From Streptomyces sp. ALI-76-A (GTDB taxonomy: Bacteria > Actinomycetota > Actinomycetes > Streptomycetales > Streptomycetaceae): a stretch of 64,000 bases of DNA. The position numbers and the translations under genes were made by a program. Below the pieces are notes generated by a model. That model was not told the origin of the DNA and made no database searches. It saw nothing but the letters and a program-made list of their open reading frames with translations. Every line of letters begins with the position of its first letter. Position 1 is the stretch's first letter. Shown here one piece after another: positions 8,206-16,118 of the stretch. The stretch is from NCBI RefSeq assembly GCF_030287445.1, contig NZ_JASVWB010000002.1:6014001-6078000 (forward strand). Direction: 5' to 3'.

Positions 8206-9583
8206 CGAGGTGACCCACGGGATGGACGTGGACGCGTCCCGTGTGAGAACCGGGCCGCGCCACGCGGCACCCAAGAAGCCGCTGTTCACCAGGCTCCACG
8301 TGCCGGCCGGCAAGGCGATAGCCCTGGCGGCCATGCCGACCGCGGTCCTCATGGGGATGGGGTTCACACCCACGCTCGCGCTGGCCGACGACCAGCCCAC
8401 GTCCAGGAGCCTGACGGCCGACGAGTACAAGGACTGCCTCACGGCACTGGAGGACGGCGCCTCGGCGTCGGACGGCCCCTCGCCGTCCGCCTCGCCGAGC
8501 GACGGCTCCGAGGACCCGTCCGACGACTCCACGGACTCCCCGGACACCGGCACCGCCGAGCCCAGCCCGTCCGCCTCCCCGGGCGGCGACGGCTCCTCGG
8601 GCGGCGACGGCCCGGGATCCCCGGACGACTCCCCTTCGCCGGATTCAGGTTCCGGCGACGAGGCCGACCCCGCCCCCGCGCCCTCGGCCTCCGCCTCCGC
8701 CTCGCCGGAGGGGGACGGCGGCTCGGCGTCCGGCACCGGCACCGCGTCGCCCTCGCCCTCCGAGAGCGACGGCAACCTGCTGGAGGAGATCGGCGACGCG
8801 ATCACCGGTGTCTTCACCGGCGGCACCAAGGCGACGGAGAGCGCGAGTCCGAGCCCGTCCGCGACCCCGTCCGCGTCGGAGAGCCCGGCCGGTTCGGACG
8901 GTCCGGCGGGCGCCGGCAAGGACCTCGACGCCGTCGAGGACACGGCCGAGAAGGTCACCGACCCGGTCGGCGACACCGGGAAGGACGCCACGGACAGCGC
9001 GTCCGAGGCGGCCGAGGACACCACAGAGGCCGTCGAGGAGCCTGCCGCGAGCGCCTCCCCGGACGCCACGTCCTCGCCCAGCCCGTCCGCGAGCCCCTCC
9101 ACGGACGCGGAGGACTGCCCGGTCGCCACGGAGGCGGAGAGCGGCATCGACAACGCCGTCCCGCTGCCGGACGCGCCCTGGTACCTGAACGCCAGCTCGC
9201 TGACGCTCAAGGGCGCCGACTACAAGGGCGTCGTCGAGGTGAAGACCGCCGGCGGCCAGGTCAAGAAGGTCCTGAAGTACGTCATCTCCGACGGGACCGA
9301 CATCGGCGACCTGCACCAGACGGTGCAGGACAAGCAGTCCGGGAAGACCTACCACGTGCAGGCGGGCAAGGGCACGACGTCCACCATCCGTGACGGCGAC
9401 ACGATCATGTACACGGAGAGCATCTCCGGGAACCTGTTCGGGCTGATCCCGATCACCTTCGATCCGGAGCACCCGCCGCCGCTGAACATCCCCCTGATCT
9501 ACTTCACCAACGCGAAGGTCCAGCAGGCCGGCCAGTTCGGCGGCACGCTGACCGTTCCCGGGCTGCACCAGTACACGACCTGA
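8195..9583 (+). CDS. Ser/Pro/Asp-rich extracytoplasmic protein, third gene of the trio
   Basis: This 462-residue protein starts at a GTG 4 nt after GGGAGG, 11 bp inside the DUF6114 gene. Residues about 34-68 form a signal or anchor segment ending LALADDQP. Residues about 85-310 are a low-complexity linker rich in Ser, Pro, Asp, Glu and Gly (SPSASPS and EDTAEKVTDPVGDTGKDA repeats). The last 150 residues form an ordered domain (WYLNASSLTLKGADYKGVVEVKT onward). The linker looks like a wall-spanning spacer. I do not recognise the C-terminal domain. The long codon-biased linker should be prone to recombination. Confidence 0.8.
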   Translation: MPADEVTHGMDVDASRVRTGPRHAAPKKPLFTRLHVPAGKAIALAAMPTAVLMGMGFTPTLALADDQPTSRSLTADEYKDCLTALEDGASASDGPSPSASPSDGSEDPSDDSTDSPDTGTAEPSPSASPGGDGSSGGDGPGSPDDSPSPDSGSGDEADPAPAPSASASASPEGDGGSASGTGTASPSPSESDGNLLEEIGDAITGVFTGGTKATESASPSPSATPSASESPAGSDGPAGAGKDLDAVEDTAEKVTDPVGDTGKDATDSASEAAEDTTEAVEEPAASASPDATSSPSPSASPSTDAEDCPVATEAESGIDNAVPLPDAPWYLNASSLTLKGADYKGVVEVKTAGGQVKKVLKYVISDGTDIGDLHQTVQDKQSGKTYHVQAGKGTTSTIRDGDTIMYTESISGNLFGLIPITFDPEHPPPLNIPLIYFTNAKVQQAGQFGGTLTVPGLHQYTT

Positions 9584-9630
9584 CCGGCTGAGCGTCATCG
9601 TCGACGGCCTTTTCCGGGAGCCGCCAGAAA

Positions 9631-9666
9631 CTGTGCCCCGCCGGACACCCGTCCGGCGGGGCACAG
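9631..9666 (+). terminator. terminator of the DUF6230-DUF6114 operon
   Basis: A perfect 16-bp stem (CTGTGCCCCGCCGGAC and its complement) with a 4-nt loop lies 47 nt after the stop. It sits in the convergent gap with pyk, and its place nearest the rightward gene suggests it serves that operon. Confidence 0.85.
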
Positions 9667-9726
9667 TCCTGTCCTGCGCGCGGCGGCCCGGGGGTGCACC
9701 CGGCGGCAGCCGCTGACCGCGTGGAA

Positions 9727-9765
9727 CGCCGAGGGCGCCCCCTGTCGCAGGGGGCGCCCTCGGCG
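9727..9765 (-). terminator. terminator of pyk
   Basis: A perfect 18-bp stem (CGCCGAGGGCGCCCCCTG and its complement) with a 3-nt loop lies 24 nt beyond the pyk stop on the leftward strand. With the hairpin at 9631 it forms a back-to-back terminator pair between convergent operons. Confidence 0.85.
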
Positions 9766-9789
9766 TCGCGCACAGTCAGCCGCGGCCGG

Positions 9790-11220
9790 TCAGTTGCCGT
9801 CGCCGCCGCCGAGGTGGTGGACGCGGAGCATGTTCGTCGTGCCCGCCACGCCGGGGGGCGAGCCCGCGGTGATGATGACGATGTCGCCCGGGTTGAAGCG
9901 CTTGGTCTTGGTGATCTCCTGGTCGACCAGGTCGACCATCTCGTCGGTGCTGTTCACGAACGGCACGACGTGCGACTCCACGCCCCAGCTCAGCGTGAGC
10001 TGGTTGCGGGTGCTCTCGTCGGTGGTGAAGGCGATGATCGGCTGGACCGCGCGGTAGCGCGACAGGCGCCGGGCGGTGTCGCCGGACTGGGTGAAGGCCA
10101 CCAGGCCCCGTCCGCCGAGGAAGTCGGCGATCTCGCACGCGGCACGCGCGACCGAACCGCCCTGCGTACGCGGCTTCTTGCCGGGGACGAGCGGCTGCAG
10201 GCCCTTGGACATCAGCTCCTGCTCGGCCGCGGTGACGATCTTCGACATCGTCTTCACGGTCTCGATCGGGTACGCGCCCACCGAGGACTCCGCCGACAGC
10301 ATGACCGCGTCCGCGCCGTCCAGGATCGCGTTCGCCACGTCGGAGGCCTCGGCGCGGGTCGGGCGGGAGTTGGTGATCATCGACTCCATCATCTGGGTCG
10401 CCACGATCACCGGCTTGGCGTTGCGCCGGCACAGCTCGATCAGGCGCTTCTGCACCATGGGGACCTTCTCGAGCGGATACTCGACGGCCAGGTCGCCACG
10501 GGCGACCATCACGCCGTCGAACGCCATCACGACGTCCTCCATGTTCTCCACCGCCTGCGGCTTCTCCACCTTGGCGATGACGGGGACCCGGCGGCCCTCC
10601 TCGTCCATGACCTTGTGGACGTCGGCGACGTCCTTGGCGTCCCGGACGAAGGACAGGGCGACCAGGTCGCAGCCCATGCGCAGCGCGAAGCGCAGGTCCT
10701 CGATGTCCTTCTCGGACAGGGCCGGCACGTTCACGGCCGCGCCGGGCAGGTTGATGCCCTTGTGGTCGGAGACGACACCGCCCTCGATGACGATCGTCCT
10801 CACCTTCGGGCCCTCGACCTCGGTGACCTTCAGCTCGACGTTGCCGTCGTTGATGAGGATCTGGTCGCCCTTGGTGACGTCACCGGGCAGGCCCTTGTAG
10901 GTGGTCCCGCAGATCTGCTTGTCACCGGCGACGTCCTCGGTGGTGATGACGAACGCGTCACCGCGCTCCAGCTCGACCGGACCCTCGGCGAAGGTCTCCA
11001 GCCGGATCTTCGGGCCCTGGAGGTCGGCGAGGACACCGATGGCCCGGCCGGTCTCCTTGGCGGCGGCACGGACGCGGTCGTACCGCCCCTGGTGCTCGGC
11101 GTGCGTGCCGTGGCTGAAGTTGAAGCGGGCCACATTCATGCCGGCTTCGATCAGCGACACGAGTTGTTCGTGGGAGTCGACCGCGGGGCCGAGAGTACAG
11201 ACGATTTTGGAACGGCGCAT
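9790..11220 (-). CDS. pyk: pyruvate kinase
   Basis: This 476-residue enzyme converts phosphoenolpyruvate and ADP to pyruvate and ATP. Visible family features are the N-terminal MRRSKIVCTLGPA and RFNFSHGTH segments, the catalytic lysine region VIAKVEKPQ, the signature VIVATQMMESMI and the C-terminal regulatory domain (FTQSGDTARRLSRYRA). Length is normal. The start ATG is preceded by AGGATCG. The gene lies downstream of ackA in the same orientation with a 111-bp gap that holds a perfect 14-bp palindrome, so it probably has its own promoter. S. coelicolor has two Pyk enzymes; position suggests this corresponds to Pyk2. Confidence 0.97.
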   Translation of the reverse strand: MRRSKIVCTLGPAVDSHEQLVSLIEAGMNVARFNFSHGTHAEHQGRYDRVRAAAKETGRAIGVLADLQGPKIRLETFAEGPVELERGDAFVITTEDVAGDKQICGTTYKGLPGDVTKGDQILINDGNVELKVTEVEGPKVRTIVIEGGVVSDHKGINLPGAAVNVPALSEKDIEDLRFALRMGCDLVALSFVRDAKDVADVHKVMDEEGRRVPVIAKVEKPQAVENMEDVVMAFDGVMVARGDLAVEYPLEKVPMVQKRLIELCRRNAKPVIVATQMMESMITNSRPTRAEASDVANAILDGADAVMLSAESSVGAYPIETVKTMSKIVTAAEQELMSKGLQPLVPGKKPRTQGGSVARAACEIADFLGGRGLVAFTQSGDTARRLSRYRAVQPIIAFTTDESTRNQLTLSWGVESHVVPFVNSTDEMVDLVDQEITKTKRFNPGDIVIITAGSPPGVAGTTNMLRVHHLGGGDGN

Positions 11221-11247
11221 GGGGCGATCCTATCGGTTTGTTTCGCT

Positions 11248-11261
11248 ACGGAATATTCCGT
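11248..11261 (-). promoter_or_regulatory. perfect palindrome upstream of pyk
   Basis: ACGGAATATTCCGT is a perfect 14-bp palindrome 28 bp before the pyk start, in the AT-richest part of the ackA-pyk gap. It is placed like an operator. The GGAAT/ATTCC halves resemble, without the usual spacer, sites of TetR-type regulators such as AtrA. Identity of the binder is unknown. Confidence 0.45.
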
Positions 11262-11331
11262 CTGGCGGAAGATACAAATGGGCGGCTTCGCGCTCAGGCG
11301 TGTTACTGCCGTGTATTGCTCGCTGTTCTGC

Positions 11332-12540
11332 TCAGTCGTTCTTTCCGACCAGCGCGTAGGTCTGTGTGGCGATCTCCAGTTCTTCGTCGGTCGGCACCAC
11401 GGCGACGGCCACCCGCGCGTGCGCGGGCGAGATCAACCGCGGCTCGTCACCGCGTACGGCGTTGAGCGCGCCGTCCACCGTGAGGCCCAGCTCCTCCAGG
11501 CCCGCGACGGCAGCTTCCCGCACGTGACTCGCGTTCTCCCCGACTCCCGCTGTGAAGGCGATCGCGTCCACGCGTCCGAGCACGGCGTAATAGGCGCCTA
11601 TGTACTTCTTCAGCCGGTGAATGTAGATGTCGAAGGCGAGCTGTGCCTGTTCGTCGCCCTCGTCGACCCGGCGGCGGATCTCCCGCATGTCGTTGTCCCC
11701 GCACAGACCGATCAATCCGCTCTTCTTGTTGAGAAGAGTGTCGATCTCGTCCGTGGACATTTTGCCAACGCGCATCAAATGGAAGATGACGGCCGGGTCC
11801 ATGTCTCCGGAGCGCGTACCCATCACGAGCCCCTCCAAAGGCGTCAGTCCCATGGAGGTCTCCACACACCTTCCGCCGCGCACGGCGGAGGCGGACGCTC
11901 CGTTGCCGAGGTGCAGCACGATCACGTTCACCTCCTCCGGGGCCTTGCCCAGCAGTTCGGCCGTGGCCCGGGACACGTACGCGTGCGAGGTCCCGTGGAA
12001 GCCGTAGCGCCGGATGCGGTGCTCGTCGGCGGTGCGCACGTCGATCGCGTAGCGGGCGGCCGACTCCGGCATCGTGGTGTGGAAGGCGGTGTCGAAGACG
12101 GCGACCTGGGGCAGGTCCGGGCGCAGGGCCTGGGCGGTGCGGATGCCGGTGAGGTTGGCCGGGTTGTGCAGGGGAGCCACCGGGATCAGGCGCTCGATCT
12201 CGGCGAGCACCGTGTCGTCGATCACGGTCGGCTCGGTGAAGTGCTTTCCGCCGTGCACCACCCGGTGCCCGATCGCGGCCAGCTGTGGCGAGTCCAGCCC
12301 GAGCCCGTCCTTGGACAGTTCCTCCGCCACGGCCTTCAGGGCGGCCTCGTGGTCGGCGATCGGGCCGGTCCGCTCACGGGCCTCGCCCGTGGTCAGCGGC
12401 GTGTGGGTGAGCCGGGAGGTCTCCTCGCCGATGCGCTCGACGAGCCCCACGGCCAGCCGGCTGCTGTCCGCCATGTCGAGCAGCTGGTACTTCACCGACG
12501 ACGAACCGGAGTTGAGGACGAGGACGCGGGACGAGCTCAC
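11332..12540 (-). CDS. ackA: acetate kinase
   Basis: This 402-residue enzyme interconverts acetyl phosphate plus ADP and acetate plus ATP. The N-terminal phosphate-binding motif LNSGSSSVKY, the VVHGG segment, the active-site GFHGTSHAYV block and MGTRSGDMDP are all intact. The GTG start overlaps the pta stop as GTGA, so the two steps of the acetyl-CoA-to-acetate pathway are translationally coupled. Reading through into other frames produces a spurious 1128-codon ORF here; the acetate kinase frame is clear. Confidence 0.97.
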   Translation of the reverse strand: MSSSRVLVLNSGSSSVKYQLLDMADSSRLAVGLVERIGEETSRLTHTPLTTGEARERTGPIADHEAALKAVAEELSKDGLGLDSPQLAAIGHRVVHGGKHFTEPTVIDDTVLAEIERLIPVAPLHNPANLTGIRTAQALRPDLPQVAVFDTAFHTTMPESAARYAIDVRTADEHRIRRYGFHGTSHAYVSRATAELLGKAPEEVNVIVLHLGNGASASAVRGGRCVETSMGLTPLEGLVMGTRSGDMDPAVIFHLMRVGKMSTDEIDTLLNKKSGLIGLCGDNDMREIRRRVDEGDEQAQLAFDIYIHRLKKYIGAYYAVLGRVDAIAFTAGVGENASHVREAAVAGLEELGLTVDGALNAVRGDEPRLISPAHARVAVAVVPTDEELEIATQTYALVGKND

Positions 12541-14639
12541 TGGGCGGACGCCTTCTCGATCGGGGACGGGGCGGAGGACTGGGCCTGGATGGCCGTGATG
12601 GCGACGGTGTTGACGATGTCCTGGACGAGCGCGCCCCGGGACAGGTCGTTGACCGGCTTGCGCAGACCCTGGAGCACCGGCCCGACGGCGATCGCGCCGG
12701 CCGACCGCTGCACGGCCTTGTAGGTGTTGTTGCCGGTGTTCAGGTCGGGGAAGATCAGCACGCTGGCCTGGCCGGCGACCTTCGACCCGGGCAGCTTGGT
12801 CGCCGCGACCGTCGGCTCCACGGCCGCGTCGTACTGGATCGGCCCCTCGATCTTCAGGTCGGTCCGCCGCTGCCGCACCAGCTCCGTCGCCTCGCGCACC
12901 TTGTCGACGTCGGCGCCCGACCCGGACGTACCCGTCGAGTACGACAGCATCGCGATCCGCGCGTCCACGCCGAACTGCTCGGCGGTGGCGGCCGACTGGA
13001 TGGCGATGTCGGCGAGCTGCTCGGCGTTCGGGTCGGGGTTCACGGCGCAGTCGCCGTAGACGAGGACCTTGTCGGCGAGGCACATGAAGAAGACCGAGGA
13101 GACGATGCCGGCGTCCGGCCTGGTCTTGATGATCTCGAAGGCGGGCCGGATGGTCGCGGCCGTGGAGTGCACCGAGCCCGACACCATGCCGTCGGCGAGG
13201 CCCTCCTGGACCATCAGCGTGCCGAAGTAGTTCACGTCCGAGACCACGTCGTACGCCAGCTCCACGGTGACGCCCTTGTGGGCGCGCAGGGCCGCGTACT
13301 TCTCGGCGAAGGCGTCCCGCAGCTCGCTGGTGGCCGGGTCGATCACCTGGCAGTCGCCCAGGTCGATGCCGAGGTCGGCGGCCTTCTTGCGGATCTGGTC
13401 GACCGGGCCGAGCAGGGTGAGGTCGCACACCCCGCGGCGCAGCAGCACCTCCGCCGCGTGCAGGACGCGCGGCTCGGTGCCCTCGGGCAGCACGACGCGC
13501 CGCCGGTCCGAGCGGGCCTGCTCCAGCAGCTTGTGCTCGAACATCATCGGGGTGACGCGGTCGCTGCTCGGCGCGGAGACGCGCCGGTTGAGGTCGGCGG
13601 TGTCGACGTACCGCTCGAACAGGCCGAGCGCGGTCTCCGCCTTGCGCGGGGTGGCCGCGTTCAGCTTCCCCTCCAGGGAGAAGAGCTCGGCGGCGGTGGG
13701 GAAGCTGTTGCCGGCCACCGACAGCACCGGGGTGCCGGGGGCGAGGCGGGCGGCCAGGGTGAGGATGTCGTCGCCCGGGACCTCGCCCAGGGTGAGCAGC
13801 ACGCCGGCGATCGGCGGGGTGCCGGCGCTGTGCGCGGCCAGCGAGCCGACGACCAGGTCGGCGCGGTCGCCGGGGGTGACCACCAGGCAGCCCGGGGTCA
13901 GGGCGCCGAGGAAGTTCGGCAGCATCGCGCCGCCGAAGACGAAGTCGAGCGCGTCCCGGGCCAGCCCCGAGTCGTCGCCGAGGACGACCTTGGCGCCGAG
14001 GGCGTGCGCGATCTGCGCGACGGTCGGCGCGGACAGGGCGGGCTCGTCCGGGACCACGGAGCAGGGCACCGGGAGGCGGTTCGCGAGCCGCTCGGCTATC
14101 TCGTCCCGGTCGGCGCGGGCCACCCGGTTGGTCACCATGGCGAGGACGTCGCAGCCGAGGCCGTCGTAGGCGCGATAGGCGTTGCGGGTCTCGGCGAGCA
14201 CGGACTCCGCGGTCTGGCCCCGGCCGCCCACCACCGGGATCACGGAGGCACCGAACTCGTTGGCCAGCCGGGCGTTGAGGGCGAGTTCGTCCGGGAACTG
14301 GGTGTCGGCGAAGTCGGTGCCGAGGACCAGGACGACGTCGTAGTCCCGGGCGACCCGGTGGAAGCGGTCGACGAGCCCCGACACCAGCTCGTCCGCGCCG
14401 CGCTCGGCCTGGAGGGCGGAGGCCTCGTGGTAGTCCATGCCGTAGACCGTCGCCGGGTCCTGGGTCAGCCGGTACCGGGCCCGCAGCAGCTCGAACAGGC
14501 GATCGGGGCCGTCGTGGACGAGGGGACGGAACACGCCGACCCGGTCGATCTGCCGGGTCAGGAGCTCCATGACCCCCAGTTCGACGACCTGGCGGCCGTC
14601 GCCGCGGTCGATACCGGTCACGTACACGCTGCGGGTCAC
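12537..14639 (-). CDS. pta: phosphate acetyltransferase (long form)
   Basis: This 700-residue enzyme forms acetyl phosphate from acetyl-CoA and phosphate. It is the long class II Pta: an N-terminal BioD-like domain (from VTRSVYVTGIDRGDGRQ), a central DRTGG-type regulatory domain (about residues 210-320), and the C-terminal PTA_PTB catalytic domain (from MMFEHKLLEQARSDRRRVVLPEG to the end). The GTG start at 14639 has ACGGAGAA 8 nt upstream; longer reading to 14810 would overlap the divergent pfkA leader. Coupled to ackA by a 4-nt overlap. Confidence 0.95.
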   Translation of the reverse strand: MTRSVYVTGIDRGDGRQVVELGVMELLTRQIDRVGVFRPLVHDGPDRLFELLRARYRLTQDPATVYGMDYHEASALQAERGADELVSGLVDRFHRVARDYDVVLVLGTDFADTQFPDELALNARLANEFGASVIPVVGGRGQTAESVLAETRNAYRAYDGLGCDVLAMVTNRVARADRDEIAERLANRLPVPCSVVPDEPALSAPTVAQIAHALGAKVVLGDDSGLARDALDFVFGGAMLPNFLGALTPGCLVVTPGDRADLVVGSLAAHSAGTPPIAGVLLTLGEVPGDDILTLAARLAPGTPVLSVAGNSFPTAAELFSLEGKLNAATPRKAETALGLFERYVDTADLNRRVSAPSSDRVTPMMFEHKLLEQARSDRRRVVLPEGTEPRVLHAAEVLLRRGVCDLTLLGPVDQIRKKAADLGIDLGDCQVIDPATSELRDAFAEKYAALRAHKGVTVELAYDVVSDVNYFGTLMVQEGLADGMVSGSVHSTAATIRPAFEIIKTRPDAGIVSSVFFMCLADKVLVYGDCAVNPDPNAEQLADIAIQSAATAEQFGVDARIAMLSYSTGTSGSGADVDKVREATELVRQRRTDLKIEGPIQYDAAVEPTVAATKLPGSKVAGQASVLIFPDLNTGNNTYKAVQRSAGAIAVGPVLQGLRKPVNDLSRGALVQDIVNTVAITAIQAQSSAPSPIEKASAQ

Positions 14640-14711
14640 GCGTGTTCTCCGTTTCGTCTTCGGGTGCTCGGGCGGCCATAAAAAGCGCCCACCGAGGTGA
14701 GCGGAACCCTC

Positions 14712-14717
14712 TTGACA
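14712..14717 (+). promoter_or_regulatory. possible -35 element of pfkA
   Basis: A consensus TTGACA lies in the 194-bp divergent pta/pfkA region, with AT-rich GATAGATAAGG 14-24 nt downstream, where a -10 would fall. No hexamer at the ideal spacing matches TANNNT well, so this is only a candidate. Confidence 0.3.
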
Positions 14718-14833
14718 ATACCTCTCGCGATAGATAAGGCGCCCGTCAACAGCGGATGCGGCACCGTCCGGTGGGGCATGAAACAATCGGATCTGGCTCA
14801 CCGGTATCAACAGCGAGCAGGAGACACAGCACG

Positions 14834-15859
14834 ATGCGTATCGGAGTTCTCACCGCAGGCGGCGACTGCCCCGGCCTGAACGCCGTGATCCGGTCGGTCG
14901 TGCACCGAGCGGTCGACAATTACGGCGACGAGGTCATCGGCTTCGAGGACGGGTACGCCGGTCTCCTCGACGGCCACTACCGCACCCTCGACCTCGACGC
15001 GGTCAGCGGCATCCTGGCCCGCGGCGGCACCATCCTCGGCTCCTCCCGTCTCCAGCGCGACCGTCTGCGCGAGGCCTGCGAGAACGCGTACGACATCGCG
15101 CGCGACTTCGGGATCGACGCGCTGATCCCGATCGGCGGCGAGGGCACGCTGACGGCGGCGCGGATGCTGGCCGACGCGGGTCTGCCGGTGGTCGGTGTCC
15201 CCAAGACCATCGACAACGACATCTCGTCCACCGACCGCACCTTCGGCTTCGACACCGCCGTCGGCGTCGCCACGGAGGCGATGGACCGTCTGAAGACCAC
15301 CGCCGAGTCCCACCAGCGTGTGATGGTCGTCGAGGTCATGGGCCGGCACGCGGGCTGGATCGCCCTGGAGTCCGGCATGGCCGCCGGCGCCCACGGCATC
15401 TGCCTGCCGGAGCGGCCGTTCGACCCCGCCGACCTGGTCAAGATGGTCGAGGAGCGCTTCGCCCGCGGCAAGAAGTTCGCGGTGATCTGCGTCGCCGAGG
15501 GCGCCCACCCCGCCGAGGGCTCCATGGACTACGGCAAGGGCGACATCGACCAGTTCGGCCACGAGCGCTTCCAGGGCATCGGTACGGCGCTGGCGTACGA
15601 GCTGGAGCGCCGGCTCGGCAAGGAGGCCAAGCCGGTCATCCTCGGCCATGTGCAGCGCGGCGGCACACCGACCGCGTACGACCGGGTGCTCGCCACGCGC
15701 TTCGGCTGGCACGCGGTGGAGGCCGCGCACCGGGGCGACTTCGGCAGGATGACCGCGCTGCGGGGCAACGACGTCGTGATGGTGCCGCTGGCCGAGGCGG
15801 TCACCGAGCTGAAGAGGGTCCCGAAGGACCGGATGGACGAGGTGGAGTCGGTCTTCTAG
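14834..15859 (+). CDS. pfkA: ATP-dependent 6-phosphofructokinase
   Basis: This 341-residue enzyme phosphorylates fructose 6-phosphate. The motifs TAGGDCPGLN, GGEGTL, PKTIDNDI and MGRHAGWIA are intact, with Asp127 as catalytic base. Residue 104 is Gly and residue 124 is Lys: Gly104 marks ATP as phosphoryl donor, whereas pyrophosphate-dependent relatives have Asp104. This Gly/Lys combination is the one described for the S. coelicolor enzyme. GGAG lies 11 nt before the ATG. The gene is divergent from pta-ackA. A weak hairpin and then a mobile element follow directly. Confidence 0.96.
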   Translation: MRIGVLTAGGDCPGLNAVIRSVVHRAVDNYGDEVIGFEDGYAGLLDGHYRTLDLDAVSGILARGGTILGSSRLQRDRLREACENAYDIARDFGIDALIPIGGEGTLTAARMLADAGLPVVGVPKTIDNDISSTDRTFGFDTAVGVATEAMDRLKTTAESHQRVMVVEVMGRHAGWIALESGMAAGAHGICLPERPFDPADLVKMVEERFARGKKFAVICVAEGAHPAEGSMDYGKGDIDQFGHERFQGIGTALAYELERRLGKEAKPVILGHVQRGGTPTAYDRVLATRFGWHAVEAAHRGDFGRMTALRGNDVVMVPLAEAVTELKRVPKDRMDEVESVF

Positions 15860-15873
15860 ACGGGGCTCCGGGT

Positions 15874-15897
15874 CCGGGTCCCGGCCGGGGAACCCGG
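15874..15897 (+). terminator. imperfect hairpin after pfkA
   Basis: CCGGGTCCC and GGGGAACCCGG can pair with a small bulge, 15 nt after the pfkA stop. The 169-bp palindromic element 52 bp further on may reinforce termination. Confidence 0.4.
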
Positions 15898-15949
15898 GCG
15901 GGGTTCGTCGGGCGCGGGACCACCGGGCGCGGGATCTCCGGGCGGGGTC

Positions 15950-16118
15950 CTAGTGCCGCGGCAGGCGACGTTTGCCCGTCAAGGAGCGGCGTCCGGTGCG
16001 TGCTCTCGGCGTGCCGGCCGGAAGCCCTCGTACTGGATGTACTTGGGCTTTCGGCCGGTGCGGCGAGAGGGCGTGCCGGGCGTCGCGACGGGGCGAACGT
16101 TGCCTGCCACGGCACTAG
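15950..16118 (+). mobile_element. 169-bp MITE-like palindromic element, copy 1
   Basis: This element starts and ends with CTAG. It has 28-bp terminal inverted repeats (15950-15977 and 16091-16118) that match at 25 of 28 positions, beginning CTAGTGCCGCGGCAGGC. A second inverted pair (16003-16027 and 16045-16069) encloses a GTAC-tggat-GTAC core, so the whole element can fold into one long hairpin. It encodes no protein. By eye it is identical at 168 of 169 positions to the inverted copy at 29932-30100 (the difference is at 15967), indicating recent transposition in trans. Its right-hand CTAG contains the TAG stop of the HTH gene. CTAG may be the target duplication. Confidence 0.88.

Noticed and set aside
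9694..12723. A 1009-codon rightward ORF
   Set aside because: It lies antisense to pyk, ackA and pta, whose products are unmistakable. It is an artefact of extreme GC bias that removes stops.
11332..14718. An apparent 1128-codon acetate kinase fusion
   Set aside because: The N-terminal 725 codons are the wrong frame of pta. Real ackA starts at 12540 and pta is in another frame.
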